A DNA stretch of 64,000 nt from CAYQQU01 sp964419545 (GCA_964419545.1 CAYQQU010000005.1:90917-154916); one strand, 5' to 3'; positions 1-11,201 are shown, counted from the first letter of the stretch. The notes: generated by a model from the letters alone, not told the origin. A program made the numbers and translations.

Positions 1-1398
<1,398 letters not shown>

Positions 1399-1497
1399 AG
1401 GAGAGTATACTCCCCCATTCCCGGCAGGCTATGGCAAAACACCGTTGTTTTGAAACGGAAGAACGGCAGCACGGAAGAAGTGGACCTGACAAAAAAA

Positions 1498-1525
1498 AGC
1501 CGGTCGACAGGGTATGCGACCGGCT
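1498..1525 (-). terminator. Rho-independent terminator of pckA
   Basis: A 9-bp perfect stem (AGCCGGTCG/CGACCGGCT) with a 10-nt loop. On the minus strand it is followed directly by eight T residues (plus-strand A-run 1491-1498). It lies 38 bases beyond the pckA stop and faces the tex gene, so it separates the two convergent transcripts. Confidence 0.85.
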
Positions 1526-1562
1526 GAAACAATGCTGGTAAATTTGGTTAGGGCTTTATTCT

Positions 1563-3173
1563 TTAGCCGACGAGCACTTTAGGCGCGGCGGCCATGATTT
1601 TGTCGCTGGCTTTATCGGCGAATTTCTCGAAGTTGTTGTTGAACTTGCGGGCCAGGTCCTGCGCCTTGGCGTCGTAGGCAGCTTTGTCGTCCCAGGTGTT
1701 GCGCGGGCTGAGGATCTCCGCAGGAACGTCGGGGCAGCTGAGGGGCATCTGTAATCCGAAAACTTCGTGCTTCCGGTATTCCACATTATCCAGCTCGCCT
1801 TTCAGGGCCGCGGTGATCATCGCGCGGGTATAGCGGAGCTTGATCCGGCTGCCGACGCCGTATTCCCCGCCGGTCCATCCGGTATTCACCAGCCATACCT
1901 TGACGTTCTGCGCCTGCATCTTTTTACCCAGCATTTCGGCGTAGAAGGTCGGATGCAGGGGCATGAAGGGCGCGCCGAAGCAAGCCGAGAAAGTAGCCTG
2001 CGGTTCGTTGATCCCCTCTTCGGTGCCCGCCACTTTAGCCGTGTAGCCCGAAACAAAGTAATACATTGCCTGTGCGGGCGTCAGCAGGCTGATGGGCGGC
2101 AGTACGCCGAACGCGTCGGCGGTGAGGAAGAAGATGTTGTTCGGACGGCCCGCCCGGGATTCCGGCAGGGCGTTTTCGATGTGGTAGATCGGATAGGACA
2201 CCCGCGTATTCTCGGTGATTTCCGCATTCGCGTAATCCGGGGTGCGCGTCTTATCGTAGAACTTGATGTTTTCGAGGATGGCGCCGTGCTTGATGGCGCG
2301 GTAGATATCGGGCTCTTTCTCTTCGGTCAGGTCGATCGTCTTGGCGTAGCAGCCCCCTTCGAAGTTGAAGATGCCGTCCTGCGACCAGCCGTGCTCGTCA
2401 TCGCCGATGAGCATGCGGTCGGGATCGGCGGACAGGGTGGTTTTACCCGTACCGGAAAGGCCGAAAAAGATGGCCGGATCGTTATTCCTGCCGACGTTGG
2501 CTGAGCAATGCATGGCCAGGACGCCGTGATCCTTAGGCAACAAAAAGTTGAGCACTGCGAAGACGCCTTTTTTGATCTCGCCGGTATAAGCCGAACCGCC
2601 CACCAGGATCTGTTTGCGGGTAAAGTTGATGATCGAGAAATTACCCTGACGCGTGCCGTCCACTTCCGGATCCGCTTCGAAATCAGGCGCGCAGAGCACC
2701 GTCCAGTCCGGTTCGAAGGTCTCCAGTTCCTCGGGTTCGGGCCGCAGGAACATATTGTAGGCAAAATTATTGCTCCACGGGAATTCAGAGATCAGGCGCA
2801 CCCGGTAGCGGTACCGTTCGTCGGCGCAGACGAATGCATCGCGTACGAAAGCATCCTTGCCGGCGAAATAATTGGCGACCTTGTCGTAAAGGCGGTCGAA
2901 TTTTTCCGGGTCGAAAGGAACGTTGATGCTGTTCCAGTCGACCGAGTCGGCCGTGATATCATCCTTGACGATAAAACGGTCTTTCGGCGAGCGACCGGTA
3001 AATTTGCCGGTAGAGACCACCAAAGCGCCGTTGCTGGCCAAAACGCCCTGGCCGCGCTTGATCGTCTCCTCCGCCAGTTCTTCCGGGCTGAGGTTCCAGT
3101 ACGCCTGGTTAACATTGGTGACGCCATAGTCTTCCAGCCGCGCGTTGGGATTTTTGATTCCGAATTTCTCCAT
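1563..3173 (-). CDS. pckA: Phosphoenolpyruvate carboxykinase (ATP)
   Basis: Converts oxaloacetate plus ATP to PEP, CO2 and ADP, the entry step of gluconeogenesis, in the cytoplasm. The 536-residue length is normal for the ATP-dependent family. Visible motifs are the kinase-1a P-loop GLSGTGKTTLS, the kinase-2 metal site LIGDDEHGW, the substrate region TGRSPKDRF near the N terminus, and NTGWTGGEYGVG. I chose the ATG at 3173; the codon before it is an in-frame GTG. It is transcribed away from the regulator gene at 3276, and the intervening 102 bases contain a perfect palindrome, so the neighbour may control it. A terminator follows at 1498-1525. Pyruvate carboxylase at 6680-10132 supplies its substrate. 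Confidence 0.97.
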   Translation of the reverse strand: MEKFGIKNPNARLEDYGVTNVNQAYWNLSPEELAEETIKRGQGVLASNGALVVSTGKFTGRSPKDRFIVKDDITADSVDWNSINVPFDPEKFDRLYDKVANYFAGKDAFVRDAFVCADERYRYRVRLISEFPWSNNFAYNMFLRPEPEELETFEPDWTVLCAPDFEADPEVDGTRQGNFSIINFTRKQILVGGSAYTGEIKKGVFAVLNFLLPKDHGVLAMHCSANVGRNNDPAIFFGLSGTGKTTLSADPDRMLIGDDEHGWSQDGIFNFEGGCYAKTIDLTEEKEPDIYRAIKHGAILENIKFYDKTRTPDYANAEITENTRVSYPIYHIENALPESRAGRPNNIFFLTADAFGVLPPISLLTPAQAMYYFVSGYTAKVAGTEEGINEPQATFSACFGAPFMPLHPTFYAEMLGKKMQAQNVKVWLVNTGWTGGEYGVGSRIKLRYTRAMITAALKGELDNVEYRKHEVFGLQMPLSCPDVPAEILSPRNTWDDKAAYDAKAQDLARKFNNNFEKFADKASDKIMAAAPKVLVG

Positions 3174-3222
3174 CACTAAGGTTTTGATTTTTCCTTTTAC
3201 AAAATAAAGACTATTTGACCGC

Positions 3223-3239
3223 TAGAGAAAATTTCTCTA
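3223..3239. promoter_or_regulatory. Perfect palindrome between pckA and the XRE regulator (candidate operator)
   Basis: TAGAGAAA-A-TTTCTCTA is a perfect 8+1+8 inverted repeat in the only intergenic space shared by two divergent genes. It lies 50 bases before the pckA start and 37 before the regulator start, where an autoregulatory operator would sit. No T-run follows on either side, so a terminator is unlikely. The assignment is inference from position and symmetry. Confidence 0.5.
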
Positions 3240-3275
3240 TTAGTTTTTTTTTCTTAAAACGATTAAATTTACCCT

Positions 3276-4790
3276 ATGCTAAACGATTTTGACACGGTAA
3301 AGCTCACTTTCGGCCTGAAAGTACAGCAACTGCGGCGCGAACACGCCCTATCCTATCAGCAGCTCTCCGAGCGCACGGGGCTGGCGGTTTCTTATCTGCA
3401 CAATATCGAAAAGGGTAAAAAATATCCGAAAGCCGACAAGATCATCGCCCTGGCCAAAGCGCTCGACACGGATTACAACTACCTCGTATCGCTCGACGCC
3501 GAGGAAAACAAAAAGATCAAACCGCTGATCGACCTGCTCCATTCCGATTTTCTGAAGGAGTTCCCGCTGGACCGCTTCGGCATCAATATGCCCAAGCTGC
3601 TCGAATTGCTGTCGCACACGCCGGATAAAGTCAACGCTTTCCTCAGCACCATCCTCAAGATCATCCGCAACTTCCGGCTGCAGGGGGAAGATTTTTACAA
3701 ATCGGCCCTGCGTTCCTACCAGGACCTCCACCACAATTACTTCCCCGATCTCGAAAAGGCCGTACGCCAATGTAAGACACAGCACAGCCTGGCCGGCCTG
3801 GCCACCTTCGACGCCGCAAGCCTGGAGGCGATCCTGCGGGCCGACTACGGCGTTACTGTCGATCGCAACGTAATGGCCGGTCAACGCGACCTGCGCCACA
3901 TCCGCTCCTTTTTCGCCGAAAAGCCGCGCCGCCTATTTCTCAACCGGGGGCTCTCCTCCGCTCAGGAGAATTTCCTGCTCGCCAAGGAGTTCGGCTTCCA
4001 GTGGCTCGGCATCACCGAGCGGCCCTACGAAACGCGCATGATCGAGATCGACACTTTTGATAAGCTCCTCAACAACTTCCGCGCCTCCTACTTCGCCGTA
4101 GCCCTCCTCCTCGACGAAGACGCCATCGTGGAAGACATCCGGCAGATCGCCCGCTGGGAGGCCTGGGACGGCCGGCGCTTTCTCAGCTATTTCGACAAAT
4201 ACGACACCACCCCCGAAATGCTGCTGCAACGGCTCGCCAATCTGCTGCCCCACCACTTCGGCATCAAAGACCTCTTTTTCCTGCGCTTTTACACCGGCCC
4301 CGACATGCAAAAGTTCGAGATGACCAAAGAGATGCACCTCTCCCAGCTTCACGACCCCCACGCCAACCAGCTCGACGAACACTACTGCCGCCGCTGGATC
4401 TCCATCAACCTGATCCGCCGCATGCGCGCCAACGTACAGCTCGATCAGCGGGAAACGCCCCTTACCGACGCCCAGATCTCGCAGTACTGGGGCACGCCCA
4501 ACGCCTACCTCTGCATATCGGTGGCCCGCCCCGGCCACGAACAACCCGACCACAGCAACAGCGTCACCATCGGCCTGCTCGTCAACGATCAGCTGCGACG
4601 CCTCTTCCGTTTCCTGGCCGATCCCAAACTGGTGCGCAAAGACGTCCACACTACCTGCGAGCGCTGCCCCATCGCCGATTGCGGCGCCCGCGTGGCGCCG
4701 CCGGTCAACATCCTCCAGCAGCATCACGCCGCCCGCACCAAAGCCTGCCTTGAAACACTACAGCAACACGGGATCGCCGCCAACCTTTGA
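3276..4790 (+). CDS. XRE-family regulator with degenerate IrrE/ImmA domain and ScfR-like C terminus
   Basis: Residues about 10-66 form an XRE helix-turn-helix (LRREHALSYQQLSERTGLAV, then SYLHNIEKGKKYPKADKI). The middle matches the IrrE/ImmA-like (DUF955) region of short-chain fatty acyl regulators of the RamB/MccR/ScfR type. At the place of the HExxH zinc site the protein reads LLAKEFGFQ, so the metal ligands are gone and peptidase activity is unlikely. The C terminus carries a cysteine cluster (CERCPIADCGARV, about 465-477) typical of the PF09856-type tail. Characterised relatives sense acyl-CoA or acetate status and regulate glyoxylate, propionate or gluconeogenic genes. Divergence from pckA fits such a role, but the target is inferred. 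The ligand is unknown. Confidence 0.8.
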   Translation: MLNDFDTVKLTFGLKVQQLRREHALSYQQLSERTGLAVSYLHNIEKGKKYPKADKIIALAKALDTDYNYLVSLDAEENKKIKPLIDLLHSDFLKEFPLDRFGINMPKLLELLSHTPDKVNAFLSTILKIIRNFRLQGEDFYKSALRSYQDLHHNYFPDLEKAVRQCKTQHSLAGLATFDAASLEAILRADYGVTVDRNVMAGQRDLRHIRSFFAEKPRRLFLNRGLSSAQENFLLAKEFGFQWLGITERPYETRMIEIDTFDKLLNNFRASYFAVALLLDEDAIVEDIRQIARWEAWDGRRFLSYFDKYDTTPEMLLQRLANLLPHHFGIKDLFFLRFYTGPDMQKFEMTKEMHLSQLHDPHANQLDEHYCRRWISINLIRRMRANVQLDQRETPLTDAQISQYWGTPNAYLCISVARPGHEQPDHSNSVTIGLLVNDQLRRLFRFLADPKLVRKDVHTTCERCPIADCGARVAPPVNILQQHHAARTKACLETLQQHGIAANL

Positions 4791-4826
4791 TTTTTTTCCT
4801 AACTTGCCGGCCAGATTCTACTGCCG

Positions 4827-6635
4827 ATGCGGGCCCGATTTTCATTTATCGCTTATGTTCTTTGCGTCGCCGTTTTGATCGGCGCCCATCTGTATTATCC
4901 GAAGTGGCGAATGGGCGGCACGGAAGCCACCATCAGCTGGGACGTATCGGGTTACTACTTTTACCTGCCCGCCCTGTTCATTTACGGCGACCTTCGGGAC
5001 GTGTCCTTCCGCGAGGCGATTCATGAGCAGTACGAGCCGGCCGGCAGCCCTTACCAGGCCTACCGCCACGATAGCGGCCGTTACGTCATGAAATACAGCG
5101 CCGGCCTGGCCGTCCAATACCTGCCGGCTTTCCTCGCAGCCCATGCCCTGGCCGGGCCGCTGGGGTATCCCGCCGACGGTTTTTCCCGGCCCTACCAGGT
5201 CGCGATCAGCGTCTGGAGCTTACTGGTCGCTTTTCTGGGGCTCTGGCTGCTGCGGCGCGTGCTGCTTCACTACTTCGACGACCGCAGTACGGGCATTGCC
5301 CTGCTCGTAATAGTGTCGGCTACCAACTACCTCAATTACGCCGCCATCGACGGCGCTATGACCCATAACTACCTCTTCACGCTATACGCCCTGTTGCTGT
5401 GGCTGACCATCCGCTTCTACCGGGCGCCGGCGCTGGGGCCGGCCCTCGCGATCGGGGTCACTATCGGATTGATGGCTCTCACCCGGCCGACGGAGATCAT
5501 CGCGGCCCTGCTGCCGGTGCTGTGGGGGGTGCGCCACTGGCCGTCGCTCCGGGAAAGGCTTCAACTGATCGGACGCCGCCGGCTGCTCTTCCTGACGGCC
5601 GCCGCGGCGACGCTGGCGGTGGGCAGCCTGCAACCCCTTTACTGGCGGTACGTCACCGGCGACTGGATCGTCTACAGTTATCAGGAACAGGGCTTCAGCT
5701 GGCTGCACCCGCACTGGTACGACGGCATATTCAGCTACCAGGCGGGCTGGCTGGTTTATACGCCGGTAATGGCTTTCGCTTTACTGGGCTTTCCGTTTTT
5801 GTACGTCAAACAACGGCCCGTCTTCTGGCCTGCCCTGCTGTTCTCGCTATTGTTTATGTACATCACCTGGGCGTGGGACATCTGGTGGTACGGCGGCAGC
5901 CTGGGCCAACGCGCCATGGTGCAGGCCTACCCGGTGCTGGCCCTGCCCCTGGCCGCCTTGCTGACGTACGCCTGGCGCTTGCCGGTGCTGGGTTATTTTC
6001 TTTCGGCCTGTTTTCTGCTCCTGGCCGGCTATAACGTCTGGCTGACCCACCAGGCTCACCGCGGCGGCCTGCTGCGCCCCGGGGTCATGACGGAAGCCTA
6101 TTTCTGGAAAATTCTCTTTCGGGAGGAGGTCCCGCCCGAAACCCGGCTTTTGCTGGATACCGACGAGCAATACGAAGGGGCGCTTCGGAACCGCCGGCTT
6201 TTATTTACCGAAAATTTCGAATCGGACACCAGCGCGGTCGACTGCCCCCTGCCGCCGATCGAAGGAGAACGATCGCTTTGCCTGACGGCCGAGCGTCAGT
6301 ACGGCCCGCCCCTCGCCTTCCCCCTGACCGCCGGCGAAGCCAACTGCCTGCGCGCCGCCGCTACCTTTCGCTGTGGGCCCAAAGAATGGGAAGTCTGGAA
6401 AATGACGCAATTCAAGGTGCGGCTGCTCGACGGCGAAAAAGTGATCAAGGCACGCTTCCTGCGCCCGGGCCGCCTGCTGGCGGATAACGACACCCGGCGC
6501 GTTCACATCGACCTGAAACTGCCCGACCGACCCTTTGACCGGGTTCAGATCGAATTCTGGAATAGCGGCGGCGCCAAACCGATGGCCATAGACGAACTGG
6601 AGGTCTTCGCCTTCCAAATCCCCCGCCCTAAGTAA
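4827..6635 (+). CDS. Polytopic membrane protein, GT-C-like (possible lipid-linked-sugar glycosyltransferase)
   Basis: A 602-residue inner-membrane protein with about ten hydrophobic segments up to residue 410 and a soluble C-terminal domain (about 430-602) that looks beta-rich. The N terminus is one helix (FIAYVLCVAVLIGAHLYY) followed by a loop with ISWDVSGYYFYLPAL. An acidic residue in the first external loop, followed by an aromatic YYFYLP run, is reminiscent of ArnT/PMT-type GT-C transferases, but I cannot place it in a named family. The start ATG lies 36 bases after the upstream regulator stop on the same strand, so co-transcription is possible. A CCCACA satellite follows the stop. Confidence 0.6.
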   Translation: MRARFSFIAYVLCVAVLIGAHLYYPKWRMGGTEATISWDVSGYYFYLPALFIYGDLRDVSFREAIHEQYEPAGSPYQAYRHDSGRYVMKYSAGLAVQYLPAFLAAHALAGPLGYPADGFSRPYQVAISVWSLLVAFLGLWLLRRVLLHYFDDRSTGIALLVIVSATNYLNYAAIDGAMTHNYLFTLYALLLWLTIRFYRAPALGPALAIGVTIGLMALTRPTEIIAALLPVLWGVRHWPSLRERLQLIGRRRLLFLTAAAATLAVGSLQPLYWRYVTGDWIVYSYQEQGFSWLHPHWYDGIFSYQAGWLVYTPVMAFALLGFPFLYVKQRPVFWPALLFSLLFMYITWAWDIWWYGGSLGQRAMVQAYPVLALPLAALLTYAWRLPVLGYFLSACFLLLAGYNVWLTHQAHRGGLLRPGVMTEAYFWKILFREEVPPETRLLLDTDEQYEGALRNRRLLFTENFESDTSAVDCPLPPIEGERSLCLTAERQYGPPLAFPLTAGEANCLRAAATFRCGPKEWEVWKMTQFKVRLLDGEKVIKARFLRPGRLLADNDTRRVHIDLKLPDRPFDRVQIEFWNSGGAKPMAIDELEVFAFQIPRPK

Positions 6636-6638
6636 ATG

Positions 6639-6676
6639 CCCCCACACACCCACACCCACACCCACACCCACACCCA
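6639..6676. repeat. CCCACA hexamer satellite
   Basis: About six uninterrupted copies of CCCACA fill the gap between two convergent genes and end three bases before the pyruvate carboxylase stop codon. Similar hexamer runs (AACCTC/AACCTA) abut stop codons at 43.1 and 47.5 kb. Confidence 0.9.
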
Positions 6677-6679
6677 AAC

Positions 6680-9600
6680 TCATTTAATCTCCACCACCAG
6701 ATCATTCTGCTCCACCAACGTCTTCTCCGCCAGGTGAACCGTTTTCACCTGTCCCGACACCGGTGAAGTGATGGTGCTCTCCATTTTCATCGCCTCGATA
6801 ATGAAGAGCGGGGTGTTCACCTCGACGATATCGCCGGGTTTGACCAGTATCTTGGAGAGGTTGCCCGGCAGGGGCGCCCCCACTTCGTTCTGCCCCGATG
6901 CTTTTTGGTGCACCACCCGGTCGACGGGCACGGTGGTATCGAACACCTGGATGGAGCGCGTCTGGCCGTTGAGTTCGAAGAAGACCAGGCGATTACCCTG
7001 GCTGTCGGGCTCTGTTTTGTTGAGGAATTTGATGAGGACGTTTTTGCCCTGATCCAGTTCGACGATGATCTCTTCGTGCGACTCCAGCCCGAAGAAAAAA
7101 GCAGGCGTCGGCAGATCGCGCACTGAGCTGTGCTGCTGGTAGTGGTTGTAGAAATCTTCGAATACTTTGGGGTAGAGCCGGTAAGACAGGAAGTCGCGCA
7201 ACGGCCTATCTACCCCGAAGCGATCCTGAAAAGCGGAAAATTCTTTTTCGAAATCGACGGGCTCGAGCTGGGCGTTGGGGCGTACCGTATACGGTTTTTC
7301 GCCTTTGAGCACCATTTTTTGCATCTCTTCGGGAAAGCCGCCCTCGATCTGCCCCAGGTCGCCCCGCATCAGCGCCTTGACGCTATCGGGGAAAGAGAGG
7401 TTGTAGCCGTTTTGGAGCACATCCTCCTTGGTCAGGTTATTGGACGTCATGAACATAGCCATATCGCCGACCACTTTTGAGGAGGGCGTCACTTTGATGA
7501 TGTCGCCGAAGAGCTCGTTGGCGGCCTTGTAATTGGCTTTGATCGTCTCGAACCGGTCCTCCAGCCCGAGCGCGCGCGCCTGGGGCCGCAGGTTGGAATA
7601 CTGACCGCCGGGGATCTCGTGTTCGTACACCTCGGCCGTTCCCGCCCGCAGCTCGGTCTCGAACGGATAATAATAGCGCCGTACGGCTTCCCAGTAGGTA
7701 GCGAACTGATCGAGCGAGTGCAGGTCGACCGGATGATCGCGTTCCTGCCCCTGCATCATGGCGGCGATGGAATTGAAGCTGGGCTGGGAGGTGAGCCCCG
7801 ACATGGAACTAATGGCCACATCCACGACGTCGACCCCGGCCTCGATCGCCTTGAGGTAGGTAGAGGATTGCAGCGAGGAGGTGTCGTGGGTGTGCAGGTG
7901 GATGGGCAGATCCACGGCCTGCTTTAGTTCGCCGATGAGCAGCTCCGCCGCGTAGGGCTTCAGCAGGCCGGCCATATCCTTGATGGCGATGATGTGCGCG
8001 CCTTCGTCTTCGAGGCGACGGGCCAGGTCGACGAAATACGGCAGTGTGAATTTCGTTCGATGGGGGTCGAGGATATCGCCGGTATAGCAGATGCAGGCTT
8101 CGGCGACGGCGTCGGTATTTTCGCGTACGGCCCGGATACTCGTTTTCATGGCCTCCACCCAGTTGAGGGAGTCAAAGATGCGAAAGATGTCGAGGCCGGT
8201 CTCGGCGGCTTCTTCGATGAATTTGACGATCAGGTTGTCCGGATAAGCCGTATAGCCCACCGCATTAGAGCCGCGCAGCAGCATTTGCAGGCAGATGTTG
8301 GGTATGGCGTCGCGCAGCAGAGCCAGTCGCTCCCAGGGATCTTCTTTGAGGAAGCGCATAGCGACATCGAACGTGGCGCCGCCCCATACTTCCATGGAGA
8401 AGACGTCGCCGGCGTGGCGGCGGGCGAAACTTTCGGCTACCCGTCGCATGTCGTAGGTGCGCAGGCGGGTGGCGAAGAGCGACTGGTGGGCGTCGCGGAA
8501 GGTGGTGTCGGTATATTGAATTGCCTTTTCGGCCTTGAGCCAGGCGGCGAACCCTTCGGGACCGAGTTCGCGCAGCCGGTCGCGCGATCCCGGCGGATAA
8601 GGTGCTTTGGCGTCGTATTCCGGAACCACGGGTTGAATAAAGATGCGTTTCGGGTCGTAGTATTTGACGTCGGGGTTGCCGTTGACGATCACGTCGGCCA
8701 GGTATCGGAGCAGCTTGGTCGCCCGGTCGCGCCAGTAGGGCGGTTCGAGCAGCTCAGGATGGTCTTTGATAAAGGTGACGGTAATCTCGCCCTGCTGGAA
8801 AGTCGGATGGGTCAGCAGGTTGAGCAGGAAGCCGATATTCGTTTTTACCCCGCGGATGCGGAACTCGCGCAAGGCGCGATGCATGCGCTGGGTAGCGCCT
8901 TTGAGGGTGCGCCCCCAGGCGGTCACTTTAACCAGCAGGCTATCGAAGAAGGGCGATATTTTGGCGCCGGGAAAGGCGCTGCCCGCGTCCAGGCGGATGC
9001 CCATGCCGCTGGCGCTGCGGTAGGCGATGAGGGTGCCGTAGTCGGGCTTGAAGTTGTTGGAGGGGTCCTCCGTAGTAACCCGGCACTGAATGGCGAAGCC
9101 GCTCAGCTCCACGTCTTCCTGCGAGCGGATAAAGATAGTGGGATGATCGAGCGGGTAGCCCATCGCCACCAGTATCTGCGAGCGCACCAGGTCGACGCCG
9201 GTCACTTCTTCGGTGACCGTATGCTCCACCTGGATGCGGGGATTGACCTCGATGAAGTAGATATTTTCGTCTTTGTCGAGCAGGAACTCTACCGTGCCGG
9301 CGCAGCTGTAACTGACGGCGCGGGCCAGCTGCAAAGCGTAGTCGTACAGTTTTTCGCGGGTGGCCTGGGCCAGGCCGGGGGCCGGGGCGATCTCCACCAC
9401 TTTCTGGAACCGGCGCTGCACCGAGCAGTCGCGTTCGAAGAGGTGTACGATATTGCCGTGTTCGTCGCCCAGGATCTGCACCTCGATGTGTTTGGGGCTT
9501 TCGATGTATTTTTCCAGAAAAACGGTATCGTCGCCGAAGGCCGTGCGCGCTTCGCCGCGGGCTTCCCGGAATTCGGGGATGAACTCTTCGGACGACCGCA

Positions 9601-10132
9601 CCACGCGCATGCCCCGGCCGCCGCCGCCGGCCGCCGCTTTGATCATCACGGGAAAGCCGATGCGTTTGGCTTCCTTCAGGGCGATGCTTTCGTCGGTGAG
9701 GGGCGCCTGGCTGTCTTCGATGAGCGGGATGTTCAGCTCGCGGGCCAGCGTTTTGGCGGCTACTTTATCGCCGAGGCGTTCCATCGTCTCCGGCGAGGGG
9801 CCGACAAAAGCGACGCCCGCCTCGCGGCAACGGCGCGCAAAATGGACGTTTTCGGACAAAAAGCCGTACCCCGGATGAATGGCGTCAACTTCGTTGGCCC
9901 TGGCGATGCGCAGGATCTCCTCCACGTCCAGATACGGTTTCAACGGCTCATTGTCCGGCCCTATTTGGTAAGCTTCATCCGCCTTGATGCGGTGCTGGGA
10001 ATAGCGGTCTTCGTAAGTATAGATCGCAACGGTGCGCAGATTGAGTTCGGAAGCGGCGCGCAGGACGCGGATCGCAATCTCTCCCCGGTTGGCGACGAGC
10101 AGTTTGCGGAAGCGGTTGACTTTCTTGGTCAT
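6680..10132 (-). CDS. pyc: Pyruvate carboxylase
   Basis: A biotin-dependent enzyme making oxaloacetate from pyruvate, bicarbonate and ATP. All functional parts lie on one 1150-residue chain, as in the alpha4 enzymes: biotin carboxylase (about 8-460; AAAGGGGRGMRVV glycine loop, EVNPRIQVEHTVTEEVTG), carboxyltransferase (about 545-810; DTTFRDAHQSLFATR and HTHDTSS), the PYC/OADA conserved region, and a C-terminal biotinyl domain with EAMKMES, where Lys1116 is the biotin attachment site. The stop is a TGA directly beside a CCCACA repeat. It serves anaplerosis and, with pckA nearby, gluconeogenesis. No separate biotin ligase gene is in the window. Confidence 0.98.
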   Translation of the reverse strand: MTKKVNRFRKLLVANRGEIAIRVLRAASELNLRTVAIYTYEDRYSQHRIKADEAYQIGPDNEPLKPYLDVEEILRIARANEVDAIHPGYGFLSENVHFARRCREAGVAFVGPSPETMERLGDKVAAKTLARELNIPLIEDSQAPLTDESIALKEAKRIGFPVMIKAAAGGGGRGMRVVRSSEEFIPEFREARGEARTAFGDDTVFLEKYIESPKHIEVQILGDEHGNIVHLFERDCSVQRRFQKVVEIAPAPGLAQATREKLYDYALQLARAVSYSCAGTVEFLLDKDENIYFIEVNPRIQVEHTVTEEVTGVDLVRSQILVAMGYPLDHPTIFIRSQEDVELSGFAIQCRVTTEDPSNNFKPDYGTLIAYRSASGMGIRLDAGSAFPGAKISPFFDSLLVKVTAWGRTLKGATQRMHRALREFRIRGVKTNIGFLLNLLTHPTFQQGEITVTFIKDHPELLEPPYWRDRATKLLRYLADVIVNGNPDVKYYDPKRIFIQPVVPEYDAKAPYPPGSRDRLRELGPEGFAAWLKAEKAIQYTDTTFRDAHQSLFATRLRTYDMRRVAESFARRHAGDVFSMEVWGGATFDVAMRFLKEDPWERLALLRDAIPNICLQMLLRGSNAVGYTAYPDNLIVKFIEEAAETGLDIFRIFDSLNWVEAMKTSIRAVRENTDAVAEACICYTGDILDPHRTKFTLPYFVDLARRLEDEGAHIIAIKDMAGLLKPYAAELLIGELKQAVDLPIHLHTHDTSSLQSSTYLKAIEAGVDVVDVAISSMSGLTSQPSFNSIAAMMQGQERDHPVDLHSLDQFATYWEAVRRYYYPFETELRAGTAEVYEHEIPGGQYSNLRPQARALGLEDRFETIKANYKAANELFGDIIKVTPSSKVVGDMAMFMTSNNLTKEDVLQNGYNLSFPDSVKALMRGDLGQIEGGFPEEMQKMVLKGEKPYTVRPNAQLEPVDFEKEFSAFQDRFGVDRPLRDFLSYRLYPKVFEDFYNHYQQHSSVRDLPTPAFFFGLESHEEIIVELDQGKNVLIKFLNKTEPDSQGNRLVFFELNGQTRSIQVFDTTVPVDRVVHQKASGQNEVGAPLPGNLSKILVKPGDIVEVNTPLFIIEAMKMESTITSPVSGQVKTVHLAEKTLVEQNDLVVEIK

Positions 10133-10310
10133 AATCGAGATTAAAAGAACCCATTAGGGGTCCAATGATAAAAGAGCGAAGGCAAAGGTAGCAATTTGGA
10201 GCGCGACAATAAACGCCCCCGGCGCCGCGCATTGAGAAATGCTTGCTGCCAAAGTGAGAATCGCCAGCAGTAAAAAAAGAAATAGAAGACAGCCGCCGGC
10301 CGGCGCCTCG

Positions 10311-11129
10311 TCATTCTCCGATCACCCCGATCTCTACCCCTTCCGAGTAAGCCACCTTGATATTGGAATCGTGAAACGCTTTTTTGATGCGTTCGTGCAC
10401 GGCAAAGGTCACTTCCCAGAAGTCGTCGGGATCGACGTAGGGGCGGACCGCCAGGATGACGTTATGGCTGTCGAACGATTCGATACCGACCTCCGGCTCC
10501 AGTTCCTGGCGCACTTTGGGCGTTTCTTTCAACACCTGCAGGATGATGTCGCGCACCCGGGGGAAGCTCTCCTCGTAGGGCATGGTCACGTTGAGCTCGA
10601 TGCGGATAAACCCTTTAGTGGAGAAGTTGGTGACGATGCCTTCGATGACCTGCCCGTTGGGGATGATCAGCACCTTCTGGCCCGGCGTCACGATGTGGGT
10701 GTTGAAGATCTGTATCTCTTCGACTTTGCCGAATTTGTCCTGGATCTCCACCCAGTCGCCCACCCGGTAGGGCCGGAAGAGGAGGATGATGACGCCGGCG
10801 GCGAAGTTGCCCAGACTGCCCTGCAGGGCCAGCCCGACGGCGAAGCCGGCCGCGGCCAGTACGGCGAGGAAGGAAGCCGTTTCGACACCCAGGATGCCGA
10901 CCGCCGAAAAGAGCAGCATGATCTTCAGTCCGATATCGACGAGCGACAGCAGGAAAGGCGCCACCGCCTCGTCGAGCTGGGCCCTTTCGAAGCTGCGGGA
11001 CAGCAAGCCGCGCAGTCGCTTGATCAGCCAAAAGCCGACCAGGAGGACGAGGACTGCCAGGACGACTTTCGGCAGGTAGCTCATCAGCATTTCGACCCCG
11101 AGGGTCAGGTAATCTTGCAGTGTTTCCAT
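10311..11129 (-). CDS. mscS: Small-conductance mechanosensitive channel (MscS family)
   Basis: A 272-residue inner-membrane channel that opens under membrane tension to release solutes after osmotic downshock. An N-terminal segment and two further helices precede the pore-lining TM3, recognised by its Ala/Gly-rich pattern (FLAVLAAAGFAVGLALQGSLGNFAAGV). The cytoplasmic beta domain follows (YRVGDWVEIQDKFGKVEEIQIFNT, then IPNGQVIEG), and then the alpha/beta C-terminal domain. Length and order match minimal E. coli-type MscS. The ATG at 11129 is the first good start. The 178-base gap to pyc holds nothing I recognise. Confidence 0.95.
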   Translation of the reverse strand: METLQDYLTLGVEMLMSYLPKVVLAVLVLLVGFWLIKRLRGLLSRSFERAQLDEAVAPFLLSLVDIGLKIMLLFSAVGILGVETASFLAVLAAAGFAVGLALQGSLGNFAAGVIILLFRPYRVGDWVEIQDKFGKVEEIQIFNTHIVTPGQKVLIIPNGQVIEGIVTNFSTKGFIRIELNVTMPYEESFPRVRDIILQVLKETPKVRQELEPEVGIESFDSHNVILAVRPYVDPDDFWEVTFAVHERIKKAFHDSNIKVAYSEGVEIGVIGE

Positions 11130-11201
11130 CGATTGGGTTTTCGGCCCAAATTAGGAGGATTGGCGGATTTTTTTCAAAAAAAAGTAGTAACCCCCTCCTC
11201 T

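Noticed and set aside
3276..4790. ImmA-type metallopeptidase activity in the XRE regulator
   Set aside because: The HExxH zinc motif is replaced by AKEFG, so metal binding is unlikely.
7994..10144. Long plus-strand open frame opposite pyruvate carboxylase
   Set aside because: It is a GC-driven shadow of the pyc reading frame, with low-complexity His/Asp/Val composition and no domain.
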